From: Asanoa sp. WMMD1127
GTDB taxonomy: Bacteria; Actinomycetota; Actinomycetes; Mycobacteriales; Micromonosporaceae
Reading direction: 5' to 3'
Assembly: GCF_029626225.1 (NCBI RefSeq)
Contig: NZ_JARUBP010000001.1
Location: 7,812,001 to 7,876,000 of the forward strand
DNA length: 64,000 nt
Both the position numbers and the translations under genes were made by a program. The first letter of the stretch is position 1. The number at the start of each line of letters is the position of its first letter. A model generated the notes under the pieces. The model ran no database searches. It was not told where the DNA came from and saw nothing but the letters and a program-made list of their open reading frames with translations. Positions 24,596 through 35,324 of the stretch are shown here, one piece after another.

Positions 24596-25639
24596 ATGGC
24601 CGACGCCCGCCTCACCGACGCGCAGGTCCGGGCCCACCGGGTCGCCACCCACCTGGGCGGCGGCGCGGGCGTCCTCGACACGGGCATTCAAGACACGCCA
24701 CCGGGTACGACCGCCGCCCAGGCCCTGCGTCTCCGGGTCTCCTCGGCGCCGGCCGGGCTGGCGCTCGTGCACGCCGCCCGGGGCGCGATGCACCTGCACC
24801 GGGCCGCCGACCTGCCGCTGTTGGCCGCCGCTCTCCGGCCGGACGACGCGGCCGATCTGCGTCCGCAGCAGTTCGGGCCGTTCTTCGCCGACCTGCCGCT
24901 GCCGATCGGGGCGGCCGTCGACGAGGTGGCCGGCGCGATGGCGGCCGTGATGGCCGACGGGGTACGGCGCGGGAAGGGCGAGCTGTCGACGGCTCTGCTG
25001 GCCCGGGTCGACGAGCGGTTGCGGCCGTGGTGCCCTGGCTGCGCGGCCCACCACGTCCAGGACGCGCTGTTCCGTCTGGCCTCGCTGCCCGCCGGGCTGC
25101 GCCTGGTGCCCAACGGCGACGGCTCGGCCGACTTCGTCGCCGCCGCGGTGCCGGCTGGTTCTTCAAGGGACGATGCTCGGGCGGAGCTCGTGCGGCGGTT
25201 TCTGCGCTATGCCGGCCCGACCGACCGCGACGGGCTGGCCGCCTGGCTGGCCCTCTCCCCCGCCGCCGCCCGGCGCTGGTGGGAGCTGGCCGACGTCGTG
25301 CCGGTCGAGGCCGACGGCCGGTGGCTCTTCCTGCACCCGGCAGACCTCGACGCCGCCCGGGCCGTGCCGAAGGCCCGCGGTGTTCACCTGCTCCCGCCCT
25401 ACGACCCGATCCTGGAGCTCGGGGATCGTCACCTGCTGGTGCCGGACCCCGTCGCCCGCAAGCAGGTGTGGCGGGCCACCGCCAACCCGGGCGTCGTGCT
25501 CGCCGACGGCGCGGTCGCCGGCACCTGGCGGCGGCGCGGCAAGCGGATCACCGTCACGCCGTTCGTCGCCCTGACCGCGACGACCCGGCGGGCCCTGACC
25601 GGCGCCACCGACGAGGAGGTGGTCGTGGCAGAGTCGTAG
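24596..25639 (+). CDS. Winged-helix DNA glycosylase, AlkZ/YcaQ-like
   Basis: A 347-residue protein of the HTH_42 family, which includes the interstrand-crosslink glycosylases AlkZ/YcaQ. The family-typical GIQDTPPGTTAAQALRLR stands near the N-terminus, and tandem winged-helix segments follow (LVRRFLRYAGPTDRDGLAAW; LLPPYDPILELGDRH). I cannot confirm the catalytic QxQ motif of E. coli AlkZ, so substrate class is uncertain. It is followed after 2 bp by the XdhC-domain gene. Confidence 0.78.
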   Translation: MADARLTDAQVRAHRVATHLGGGAGVLDTGIQDTPPGTTAAQALRLRVSSAPAGLALVHAARGAMHLHRAADLPLLAAALRPDDAADLRPQQFGPFFADLPLPIGAAVDEVAGAMAAVMADGVRRGKGELSTALLARVDERLRPWCPGCAAHHVQDALFRLASLPAGLRLVPNGDGSADFVAAAVPAGSSRDDARAELVRRFLRYAGPTDRDGLAAWLALSPAAARRWWELADVVPVEADGRWLFLHPADLDAARAVPKARGVHLLPPYDPILELGDRHLLVPDPVARKQVWRATANPGVVLADGAVAGTWRRRGKRITVTPFVALTATTRRALTGATDEEVVVAES

Positions 25640-25641
25640 GC

Positions 25642-26175
25642 GTGACCGACCACGTGCATGACGCCTCCTGCGCCGTCGCCCACGGCGACGCGCCCGCACC
25701 GCGCGACGAGCCGAAGACGCTGGTCGCCATCTTCGCGTCGCCCGTGTCCGCGCAGCTGTTGCGGTTCGCGCTGGACCTGGGCTACCGGACCGTGCTCGTC
25801 GAGCCCGACCCGACCAGGCTGGAGCAGACCCCGCACGAGCACGCCGACGGCACGGTGTCCACGTTGGACGCCGCCGGACTCGACGCCAACACCGACGTCG
25901 TGGTCTGCGACCACCACCGCGCCGAACTGGGCACGCTGATCCGCGACGCGCTGGCCGGGAAGACCCGCTGGATCGGCCTGATGGGCAACCCCCGCCACGA
26001 GGGCCCGCACATCGCCGCCCTCCGCGACCTCGGCGTGCCCGACGACGAGATCGCCCGCGTCCACCGACCGATCGGCCTCAACATCGGCTCCCGCACACCG
26101 GCGGAGATCGCCGTCGCCACCCTGGCCGGCCTGATCGCCGACCGCAACGCCCGCCCAGGCGGCTTCGACTTCTGA
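25642..26175 (+). CDS. XdhC-family Rossmann-domain protein
   Basis: A 177-residue protein from GTG 25642. It contains only the C-terminal Rossmann domain of XdhC (LVAIFASPVSAQLLRFALDL; CDHHRAELGTLIRDAL; GLMGNPRHEGPHIAALRDLG; GLNIGSRTPAEIAVATLAG). Full-length XdhC/PaoD proteins bind and insert sulfurated molybdenum cofactor into xanthine-dehydrogenase-type enzymes. The PaoABC-like operon 17 kb away lacks its own chaperone gene, so this is a candidate partner. The missing N-terminal XdhC domain makes the role uncertain. Confidence 0.75.
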   Translation: MTDHVHDASCAVAHGDAPAPRDEPKTLVAIFASPVSAQLLRFALDLGYRTVLVEPDPTRLEQTPHEHADGTVSTLDAAGLDANTDVVVCDHHRAELGTLIRDALAGKTRWIGLMGNPRHEGPHIAALRDLGVPDDEIARVHRPIGLNIGSRTPAEIAVATLAGLIADRNARPGGFDF

Positions 26176-26323
26176 AGCAAGAGCCCCTTCTTGACGCTCA
26201 TCGCGAGCGGTTGTCCACAGGGGCCACCAAGGGCAACGCCTTCGGCACGAAGCGGCCGCGTCACCTGCGACGTGTCAACAAGGGACCCTTCCTGTGCGGA
26301 AAGCGTCAAGAAGGGTCCCTTGC
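26175..26323. repeat. 31-bp-period intergenic repeats, glyS locus
   Basis: Between the convergent xdhC-like and glyS genes lie two forward units (TCAACAAGGGACCCTTCCTG from 26275 and TCAAGAAGGGTCCCTTGC from 26306, 31 bp apart) separated by TGCGGAAAGCG, and one inverted unit at 26175-26196. Together the forward units form a hairpin with 13-bp perfect arms CAAGGGACCCTTC / GAAGGGTCCCTTG that may end transcription of both genes. The same unit forms an array at 38.4 kb. Confidence 0.75.
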
Positions 26324-26327
26324 TTGC

Positions 26328-27698
<1,371 letters not shown>

Positions 27699-27802
27699 GG
27701 TTTCCTCCTACGCCGGCTGGCGGCCGGCGGGGGCGGCTAAGGGACAGAGCTACAAACGACCACCCGACGGTACGGTTACCGGCTCGGCGACCGCGACCGA
27801 GA

Positions 27803-28603
27803 TTAGTCGGTGACGCCGCAGACCTCGAACTCGCCCGTCCCCCGGTCCTGCGCGAGCACGAATCGCAGCGTGGACGACGAGCCGGAGGCATAGGTCACAT
27901 CGACGGGTACGACGATGTCGGTGGCCCCGGTCTGCGTCGGCCGCACCTGGAACGACCGGATCCGCGGCTCGAGCGACTCGGTGGCCGCGAAGTCGGCCGG
28001 CGACTGCGCCCGCTGCCGGTCGTCGCAGAGCAGCGCATAGGCCTCGCCGTATTCGGCCTGCTCCAACGCCGAGACGTAGTCGGTGACCACGACCCGCGCC
28101 CGCTCGTCGATCGCCCGCACGCCGAACACGGTGAGGCCGGCGATCGCCGCGACCCCGCCGCCGCAGCAGAGCAGCACGAACAGCCCGGCCGCGCCGAGCC
28201 CGAGCCAGAGCCGTCTGGTGCGTCCCTCGGTCGGCGGCGCCGCGAACGGCGGCTGGACACCTGGCCCCGACGGCGGCACCGGCGGCCCGACCGGCGCCGG
28301 CGGCAACGCCGGGCTCGGCACGGCCGTCGGGTGGTAGGGCGGCATCGACGGACTCACCGGGTAACCGTCGGACCCGCCCGGCGACCACCCGCCACCCGGC
28401 GAGGCCGCGGGCGGAGCCGTGGGCGGCGAGGACGCCGGCGGTGAGGCCGGCCAGGACACCGGAGGCGTCGACCACGGTTGCCCCTGCGGAGCCGGCCCCG
28501 GCGGCAGGTAGTGCGGCGCCACCGCCGGGTCGGCCGGCAGCGGGTCGGGACCACCCGACGGCGGGCCGGGCACGTTCTCCGGCGGGCCGGGCGTCGGGTT
28601 CAT
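27803..28603 (-). CDS. Proline-rich single-pass membrane protein
   Basis: A 266-residue protein with a cytoplasmic, Pro/Gly-rich and disordered N-terminal half (residues 1-125), one transmembrane helix (LGAAGLFVLLCCGGGVAAIA, about 138-157) and an extracytoplasmic domain of roughly 100 residues ending FEVCGVTD. The outer part (VVVTDYVSALEQAEYGEAYA, YALLCDDRQRAQSPADFA) resembles small NTF2/DUF4878-like domains in actinobacterial membrane proteins. Function unknown. ATG at 28603. Confidence 0.7.
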   Translation of the reverse strand: MNPTPGPPENVPGPPSGGPDPLPADPAVAPHYLPPGPAPQGQPWSTPPVSWPASPPASSPPTAPPAASPGGGWSPGGSDGYPVSPSMPPYHPTAVPSPALPPAPVGPPVPPSGPGVQPPFAAPPTEGRTRRLWLGLGAAGLFVLLCCGGGVAAIAGLTVFGVRAIDERARVVVTDYVSALEQAEYGEAYALLCDDRQRAQSPADFAATESLEPRIRSFQVRPTQTGATDIVVPVDVTYASGSSSTLRFVLAQDRGTGEFEVCGVTD

Positions 28604-28628
28604 GCCAGCAAGCGTAGTGCGACCAAGC

Positions 28629-28970
28629 TCATCGCCCCGGCCCGACCGACCGGTCGCTGGACCGGGTGGACACGGTTCCGCCGGGCTCGGCGCTGGCCAG
28701 CGGCTCGAACGCGGACGGCTCGTCGAGCGACTCGGCCAGCAGCGGCGTCGCGTGGATCTTGACGTCGAAGGCGCCGAGCGCCCGCCGGTACGTACCCACC
28801 GACTCCCACTCGGTGACCAGCGCCCACGCCGTCGGGTCGTCGAGTCCACGGGCCAGCTGCCCCGACCGGTAACCCCGGCACGCGGCCAGTGCCGCCAGGG
28901 CGGCGTGGGCCCGCTGCGTGAACCCGTCGGCGGCCTCCTCGGCCACCACGAACCGGTTGACGACCAGCAC
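28629..28970 (-). CDS. Antibiotic biosynthesis monooxygenase (ABM)-like protein
   Basis: A 113-residue ferredoxin-like alpha/beta-barrel protein of the ABM family: LVVNRFVVAEEAADGFTQRA, CRGYRSGQLARGLDDP and ALVTEWESVGTYRRAL. Members include cofactorless monooxygenases, haem-degrading enzymes and proteins with no known activity. The GTG at 28970 has GAGGAGG 6-7 nt upstream. It is divergent from a small membrane protein gene. Confidence 0.75.
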   Translation of the reverse strand: MLVVNRFVVAEEAADGFTQRAHAALAALAACRGYRSGQLARGLDDPTAWALVTEWESVGTYRRALGAFDVKIHATPLLAESLDEPSAFEPLASAEPGGTVSTRSSDRSVGPGR

Positions 28971-28997
28971 GGACGAACCTCCTCGTAGAGTGTCGGG

Positions 28998-29255
28998 ATG
29001 CAGCCTACGCAGCCCGGCCTGGCGCACCGCCTGGCCCGGGTCAACCCAACCAAGGCCTTCCTCGGCGCGCTGGCGCTGGTGCTGGCCGGGCTGTTCCTCC
29101 CCGGCATCATCGGGGGCCTCGTGCTGCTGCTCCTCGCGGCCGGCCTGATCGCGCTGATCCGGCTGACGTGGTCGATCCAGGCGCCGCAGACCCGCATGAT
29201 CCGCCTCGTCATGCTCACCGGCCTCATCGGCATCGCGATCCTGAAGATCCTCTAG
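28998..29255 (+). CDS. Small membrane protein
   Basis: An 85-residue protein with hydrophobic segments KAFLGALALVLAGLFLPGII, LVLLLLAAGLIALIRL and LVMLTGLIGIAILKIL, so two or three membrane spans. Similar small actinobacterial proteins (possibly the DUF6703 group) have no assigned function. Confidence 0.65.
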   Translation: MQPTQPGLAHRLARVNPTKAFLGALALVLAGLFLPGIIGGLVLLLLAAGLIALIRLTWSIQAPQTRMIRLVMLTGLIGIAILKIL

Positions 29256-29293
29256 CGCACGGGGTACGCGTACCCGAGCGACCCATGCGTTTT

Positions 29294-29308
29294 TGACAAT
29301 CAATTTCA
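29294..29308. promoter_or_regulatory. Putative Zur box upstream of znuA
   Basis: TGACAATCAATTTCA resembles the 15-bp actinobacterial Zur operator (TGAAAATGATTTTCA); ends and centre match and the arms agree at 5 of 7 positions. It lies 21 bp before the znuA ATG in the only AT-rich stretch nearby and overlaps a TTGACA that could be a -35 element. Zur with zinc would repress the whole operon from here. Confidence 0.65.
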
Positions 29309-29329
29309 TTATCGGCGACAGTTGGTGGC

Positions 29330-30270
29330 ATGCGCCGCCGCCGTACCCTCGCCTCGGTCGTCGCCGGTCTCGCCGCCCTCGCCGCGACCGGGCTCGCGGC
29401 CTGCACCAGCGGGTCCGCCGCCGCCCCGGGCAAGCTCGACGTGGTGGCCGCCTTCTATCCCCTTCAGTTCGTCGCCGAGCAGGTCGGCGGCGGGCACGTC
29501 GCGGTGACCAACCTGGCCAAGCCCGGCGCCGAGCCGCATGACCTGGAGCTGAGCGCCCGCCAGGTCGGCCGGGTCTCCGACGCCGCCGTGATCGTCTATC
29601 TCAAGGGCTTCCAGCCGGCCATGGACGACGCGGTCGAGCAGGTCGGCGGCGACCGGTCGTTCGACGTCAGCGCGGCCGTTCCCCTGCTCAGCGCCGGTGC
29701 GAGCGACCACGTGCACGAGGGCGAGGGCGAAGCGGAGCCGGACCACCACGAGGGCGGCACCGACCCGCACATCTGGCTCGACCCCGACCGGCTCGCGACG
29801 ATCGGCGACCAGGTCGCCGGCCGGCTCGCCGAGGCCGACCCGGAGCACGCGGCGGATTTCACGGCCAACGCGCAACGGTTGCGGGCGCAGCTGACGAGCC
29901 TCGACCAGGAGTACGCCGCCGGCCTGCGCACCTGCGACCGCCGCGAACTGGTGACCAGCCACGCCGCGTTCGGTTACCTCGCCGACCGCTACGACCTGGA
30001 GCAGGTGGGCCTGACCGGCGTGACGCCGGAGGACGAGCCGGCCCCGCAGCGGCTGGCCGCCGTCGCCGAGGAGGCGCGCGAGCACGGCGCGACCACCATT
30101 TTCTTCGAGACCCTCGTCAGCCCCAAGGTCGCCGACACGATCGCCCGCGAGGTCGGCGCGCGCACGGCGGTGCTGGACCCGATCGAGGGCCTCCAGCCCG
30201 GCGCGAGCGGCGACTACTTTTCGATCATGCGCACCAACCTGACCGCCCTCCGCACCGCCCTGGACTGTTC

Positions 30271-30274
<4 letters not shown>
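29330..30274 (+). CDS. znuA: Zinc ABC transporter substrate-binding lipoprotein
   Basis: A 314-residue cluster A-I metal-binding protein. A lipoprotein signal ends LAATGLAAC with the lipidated Cys at 25. Metal ligands are probably His70 (EPHDLELS), His147 in TDPHIWLD, a His in VTSHAAFGYLA and an acidic residue near the end (VLDPIEG). A His/Glu/Asp-rich loop (about 127-147, HVHEGEGEAEPDHHEGG) is typical of zinc rather than manganese carriers. First gene of the zinc operon. Confidence 0.92.
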
Positions 30275-31022
<748 letters not shown>

Positions 31023-31026
<4 letters not shown>

Positions 31027-31931
31027 GCATCTTCGCCAACGACTTCATGATCCGGGCGCTGATCGGCGCCGTCGTGATCGGCCTGACCGCGCCCGCGCTG
31101 GGCATCTACCTGGTCCAGCGCCGGATGTCGCTGATCGGCGACGGCGTCGGCCACGTCGCGCTGACCGGTGTCGGCGTCGGCCTGCTGCTCAACACGTCGC
31201 CGGTGTGGACGGCGGTGGTCGTGTCGGCGGTCGGCGCGATCGCCATCGAGCTGATCCGGGAACGCGGCCGCACCTCCGGCGACATGGCGCTCGCGCTGCT
31301 CTTCTACGGCGGCATCGCGGGCGGCGTCATGCTGGTGGGCCTCTCCGGGAGCCGCAGCAACGCCAACCTGATGACGTACCTCTTCGGATCGTTGGCCACC
31401 ACCTCCCGGTCGGACCTGGTGCTGATCCTGGTGCTCGGCGCCGTCGTGCTCGGCCTGGCGCTCGGCCTGCGGCCGGCGCTCTTCGCGGCCAGCCACGACG
31501 AGGAGTACGCCCGGGTCTCCGGCCTGCCGGTCCGCGCGCTCAACCTGCTGATCGCGGTGCTGACCGCGGTGACCGTGACCATCTCCATGCGCGCCGTCGG
31601 CCTCCTGCTGGTCAGCGCGCTGATGGTGGTGCCGGTCGCGACTGCCCAGCAGGTGGCCCGCGGCTTCGTCGCCACGATGGGCCTGGCCATGGTGCTCGGC
31701 GTCGCCGCGGCGGGCTCCGGCGTCTGGCTGGCCTGGGAGATCGACACCGCCCTCGGCGCGACCATCGTGGTGCTCGCGATCGCCGGCTTCCTGGTCGTCG
31801 CGGTCGCCGTCGCCGCGCTGCGGGCCGTCCGCAGACGCGGCGCCCTGCGCGCCGGCCGGCCCGACCGTGGACCGGGCCGGCCGGTCGCTCCCGAACCGGA
31901 GCCACACGAGGTCGTCCTGGATCGGCGCTGA
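31023..31931 (+). CDS. znuB: Zinc ABC transporter permease
   Basis: A 302-residue ABC-3 family permease with eight or nine hydrophobic segments, beginning DFMIRALIGAVVIGLTAP. The conserved cytoplasmic stretch LIGDGVGHVALTGVGVG and FGSLATTSRSDL are typical of ZnuB/TroC permeases. ATG 31023 overlaps the znuC stop. The last 40 residues are a basic, disordered tail. Confidence 0.92.
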
Positions 31932-31945
31932 GCTACGGTTCCGGT

Positions 31946-32245
31946 ATGACGGAGGGCAACGGGTACGAGTCGTACGAGCGGGCGGGGGAACTCCTGCGCG
32001 CTCTGGCGGCGCCGATCCGGGTCGCCATCGTCACGGAGCTCGGCGGCGGCGAGCGCTGCGTGCACGAGCTGGTCGAGTCGCTGCGCGCGCCGCAGCCGCT
32101 GGTCTCCCAGCACCTGCGGGTGCTGCGGGGCGCCGGCGTCGTACGCGGCAACCGGCGGGGCCGGGAGATCGCGTACTCCCTTGTCGACGAGCACATCGCG
32201 CACATCGTGGCCGACGCCGTCAGCCACGCCCGGGAGGCATCATGA
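31946..32245 (+). CDS. ArsR/SmtB-family metalloregulator
   Basis: A 99-residue winged-helix repressor: RALAAPIRVAIVTELGGGER, recognition helix PQPLVSQHLRVLRGAGVV and the wing RRGREIAYSLVDEHIAHIV. A terminal-helix site with Asp/His (DEHIAHIVADAVSHARE) would suit the alpha-5 zinc site of SmtB/CzrA-type sensors. It is cotranscribed with zur by an ATGA overlap, as smtB and zur (Rv2358-Rv2359) in M. tuberculosis. Confidence 0.9.
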   Translation: MTEGNGYESYERAGELLRALAAPIRVAIVTELGGGERCVHELVESLRAPQPLVSQHLRVLRGAGVVRGNRRGREIAYSLVDEHIAHIVADAVSHAREAS

Positions 32246-32640
32246 GCGAGGTCGGAGCGCTGCGCAACACCCACCAGCGACGCGCGGTCAGCTCGCTGCT
32301 GGGCACGGTGGAGGGCTTCCACAGCGCTCAGGAGCTGCACTCGATGCTCCGCGACCGGGGCGAGCGGGTCGGGCTGACCACCGTCTACCGCACGTTGCAG
32401 AGCCTGGCCGACGCCGGCGAGATCGACGTGATGCGCCCGCCGGGCGGCGAGCACCTCTACCGCCGGTGCAGCGAAGGCCACCACCATCACCTCGTCTGCC
32501 GCGGCTGCGGTTCGACGGTCGAGGTCGAAGGCCCGGCGGTCGAGCACTGGGCGGACCGGGTGGCCGAGAAGCACGGCTTCACCGACGTCAGCCACACCCT
32601 CGAGATCTTCGGAACCTGCCGGAACTGCTGCCGAGGTTGA
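32242..32640 (+). CDS. zur: Fur-family zinc uptake regulator
   Basis: A 132-residue Fur-family repressor. The DNA-binding helix is in GLTTVYRTLQSLADAGEID; the regulatory zinc region EGHHHHLVCRGCGSTVEV and the C-terminal CRNCC supply the structural CxxC pairs. The context (last gene of the zinc uptake operon, Zur-box-like site in front) supports Zur rather than an iron or peroxide sensor. It would sense zinc sufficiency and repress its own operon. Confidence 0.9.
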   Translation: MSEVGALRNTHQRRAVSSLLGTVEGFHSAQELHSMLRDRGERVGLTTVYRTLQSLADAGEIDVMRPPGGEHLYRRCSEGHHHHLVCRGCGSTVEVEGPAVEHWADRVAEKHGFTDVSHTLEIFGTCRNCCRG

Positions 32641-32678
32641 CCCGTGCGCCGCGGTGGCGGTTGCGGGACCCTGTGCGG

Positions 32679-33281
32679 GTGAAGATTTACGCCGACCGCT
32701 TTCCCCGGTTCTTCGTCCAGGTCGTCACCGACCTGCTCGTGATCGCCTGGATCTACTTCTGGATCCGCGGCGCGCTCTGGCTGCACGACCAGGTGGAGAA
32801 ACTGGCCGTCCCGGGCCAGAAACTCGAAGGCGCCGGCAGCGCCCTGGCGTCGAACCTCGCCGAGGCCGGCAGCAAGGTCGGCGGTGTGCCCCTGGTCGGC
32901 GACGAACTGACGTCGCCGTTCGAGAAGGCGGCGGGAGCGGCGCGCTCGGTCGCGGAGGCGGGCCAGGCGCAGCAGGACGTGGTCGGCGACCTGGCGCTGG
33001 CGCTGGGCATCATCACCGCGGTGCTGCCGATCCTGTTCGTGCTGCTGCTGTGGCTGCCGCTGCGGGCACGCTGGATCCGCCGCGCCAGCGCGGCGTCCCG
33101 GGTCCGCCAGGCCCCGGCGGGCCGAGACCTGCTGGCCCTGCGCGCCCTGGCCACCCAGCCGCTGAGCAAACTGGCGAAACTGGGCCCGGACGTAGCGGAG
33201 TCCTGGCGCCATAACGACGAGTCCACCGTGGACGCTTTGGCGGCGCTCGAGCTCAAGTCACTCGGCTTACGCCAACGGTGA
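32679..33281 (+). CDS. Two-span membrane protein, unknown
   Basis: A 200-residue protein from GTG 32679 with one hydrophobic segment near the N-terminus (VVTDLLVIAWIYFWIRGALW) and another near 105-125 (LALALGIITAVLPILFVLLL), separated by an external loop. The C-terminal 70 residues are basic and cytoplasmic. I do not recognise the family, but the segment LASNLAEAGSKVGGVPLVGD resembles conserved actinobacterial membrane proteins. It overlaps the convergent gene by 15 bp. Confidence 0.68.
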   Translation: MKIYADRFPRFFVQVVTDLLVIAWIYFWIRGALWLHDQVEKLAVPGQKLEGAGSALASNLAEAGSKVGGVPLVGDELTSPFEKAAGAARSVAEAGQAQQDVVGDLALALGIITAVLPILFVLLLWLPLRARWIRRASAASRVRQAPAGRDLLALRALATQPLSKLAKLGPDVAESWRHNDESTVDALAALELKSLGLRQR

Positions 33282-34100
33282 CTGCGAACCGTTCGGAGAG
33301 CGGCCGGCACCGCCCGCGAACGCGACTCCGGCCATCCGCTCCAGGCGCTCCTTGAGGTGTTCGAACTGCTCGGCACGGTCAAAGGCATCGCCATCACCGA
33401 GCCGGTCCTCGAGGAGCTTCTGGAGTCTGGCGGCTATCTCCTTCCGCTCCGCAACGATCTCCGACACCACGTTGGCCAGTTCCGTTTCCGTCAGTTTGGC
33501 GGCCCCATCCGCGAGCGGATCATCGAGCAGTTCGGTCAACACCGTGCGCCACTGCCTACTCAGTGCCTCCGCGTAGGCTGCCCGCCTCATCTGCACGTCG
33601 TGGTCGCAGTCCAGCTGGATCAACTTCTCTCGGTACGGGCGGATGGCCTCCTTGACCCGATCCTCGATCTCCACCCACACGTACGGGCGGCACGTCACCC
33701 GGACCTCGTCCAGCACGTACGGCCACTCGCCACTCCCGTCAAGCGCGTCTTGGAGTTCGATCTCGAGCTCGCGCGCATGGTGCGCCGGGTACTGCCGCGC
33801 ACGCGCGGCAGAAAGGGCGGTCAACTTTCGGACCGCGAACGGCGTGAGGCGCTGCGCGACCTCACTCAACTCCTCACGATGCATTCGGTGTCCGGTCCAG
33901 ATGAACGTCGCATGCACGTTGAAGCTGAACACGTGTCCGCTTGCCGCAACGATGATCGGTGTCGCCGATTGTCGGCGCACCTTCACGGTGTCCGGCGGCG
34001 GAGGCGGGATGAATACGGTAGTGGGTATCGGCTCCGGACCTCGAAGCGCCCGCCCGAGCCGTTCCACGAAGAGCCGCCACCATCCGACCCCTGAGGTCAT
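33267..34100 (-). CDS. Hypothetical protein, possible SPFH-like strand core with helical tail
   Basis: A 277-residue protein. The ATG at 34100 overlaps the stop of the upstream fragment (ATGA). After a Pro-rich segment (IPPPPPDTVKVRR), a core of strands (VFSFNVHATFIWTG, then VLDEVRVTCRPYVWVEIED) alternates with a long helix, a pattern that reminds me of SPFH/band-7 proteins; the C-terminal third is charged and coiled-coil-like (EIAARLQKLLEDRLGDGDA). The family is unknown to me. Codon use is less GC-biased than that of neighbours, consistent with recent acquisition. Confidence 0.55.
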   Translation of the reverse strand: MTSGVGWWRLFVERLGRALRGPEPIPTTVFIPPPPPDTVKVRRQSATPIIVAASGHVFSFNVHATFIWTGHRMHREELSEVAQRLTPFAVRKLTALSAARARQYPAHHARELEIELQDALDGSGEWPYVLDEVRVTCRPYVWVEIEDRVKEAIRPYREKLIQLDCDHDVQMRRAAYAEALSRQWRTVLTELLDDPLADGAAKLTETELANVVSEIVAERKEIAARLQKLLEDRLGDGDAFDRAEQFEHLKERLERMAGVAFAGGAGRSPNGSQSPLA

Positions 34101-34890
34101 GACGCATCCACCACCTCTCGTACCCACCACGGCAACCGATCATCAGAAACTCGTGAACTGGTCAGGAAGAACGCGAGCCGCCGCCGCATCCGCGGCGAGG
34201 CCGCCAGCTGGTTCAGCAGGTCGACGGCAGGGGGTCGGAGCCGCTCGTCTCGGTCCGCGTGCCACAACCACGAAGCGAACGCCGACCACGCATTGGTCGA
34301 GAGGGCGGGCTCAACGAGCGCGATACGCCACAGCCGTGCGAGCTGTGCCGCGTCCGCTTCTGCGCCCGCCAGCCGCACCAGCAACTCGGGGCGGCCATAG
34401 GCGGAGGTGGCCGACGGCTTGTGAGCGAGGGTGACCAACGCCCGAGCGGCGTGCAGTCGCGTGTCCGCGCTCCGCGTCCACTCGGTCAACTCGGTCAGGA
34501 GCCAGCCCGCCCGGTCCGGTTGATAGAGCTGGTTCACGGCCTCCGCGACGGAGTAATGCCCACGCTGAAGAGGATCGGTGGCGATCCGCCGGAGGTCCGC
34601 CATGCTCCACGCGAGCACCCGCTGCTGAAGCCCGGAGGCGTATACGAGGGCGGCGGCATCGCGTCGATAATTGTTGCCGCCGTAGCACCACGAACGAACC
34701 TTCTCTCTGACCAGGTGGCTGACCTGACCTCCGAAATCAGAGACGGCCATGGCCCACGCCGCGGCTTGCCGCGCGGCGCGCCTGCGCGATCCGGCCCAGG
34801 GGTCGATCAGCTCCCGATGCAGGCGATGGAAGTCGTGGTGGGCCAGGAGCCCGGCAGTTTCAGCGGCCGCCCGTCGCACGGCCACGTCGC
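34097..34890 (-). pseudogene. 5'-truncated helical-repeat (HEAT-like) protein fragment
   Basis: About 265 residues of protein-like sequence made of helical repeats (AVRRAAAETAGLLAHHDF; SRRRAARQAAAWAMAV; ARALVTLAHKPSATSAYGRP) and ending DRLPWWVREVVDAS. Such sequences occur at the C-terminal end of large actinobacterial STAND/NTPase-type proteins. The open frame runs on to 35215, but beyond about 34890 it is the antisense of a Crp-like gene and no longer protein-like. The N-terminal part of the gene is therefore missing, probably lost by a deletion at the junction near 34891-34903. Confidence 0.55.
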
Positions 34891-34894
34891 CGTC

Positions 34895-35320
34895 GTCGAC
34901 GACAGGTCGGCGACGGTGACGACCTGCCAGTCGGCGAAGATTCGGATCATCCACCGCGATGAGTTCCGCGGTTTTCTGCGCGGCAATCCCGACGCCGCGA
35001 TGGAGATTGCCGGAATGGTTGCCGATCGGCTCCGGTGGTCCAACCGCCGACGGGTCGACTTCGCGTCGTATCCCGTGAAGGTTCGGCTGGCTCGGGTCCT
35101 TTGGGAGATCTCGATCGCCTACGGGCGACGGAACCCGATCGGAATCGTCGTCAACGTCCGGTTGACCCAGGCCGAGCTGGCAACCATGTGCGGCGCCGCC
35201 GAGATCACGTTGCAACGGTCGATCCGCGAGCTGCGCGATGCCGGCATCGTCGACACTGGCTATCGCAAGGTCGTGGTCCGAGACGCACCTGCCCTACGCC
35301 GCGTCGCCGAGATCGACTGA
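34895..35320 (+). pseudogene. Crp/Fnr-family regulator, C-terminal remnant
   Basis: About 140 residues match the last third of a cyclic-nucleotide-binding domain (RSATVTTCQSAKIRIIHRDE) and the complete Crp helix-turn-helix (RLTQAELATMCGAAEITLQR, then SIRELRDAGIVDTG). The N-terminal two thirds of the effector domain and a proper start are absent; upstream sequence is antisense to the HEAT-like fragment. It is most likely a deletion remnant. It converges on the SMP-30-like gene with 4 bp between stops. Confidence 0.65.
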
Positions 35321-35324
35321 CGGA

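Noticed and set aside
33267-35320. Insertion sequence or prophage remnant as cause of the unusual patch
   Set aside because: No transposase, integrase, terminal inverted repeats or target duplications were seen; a simple deletion between two genes is a better explanation.
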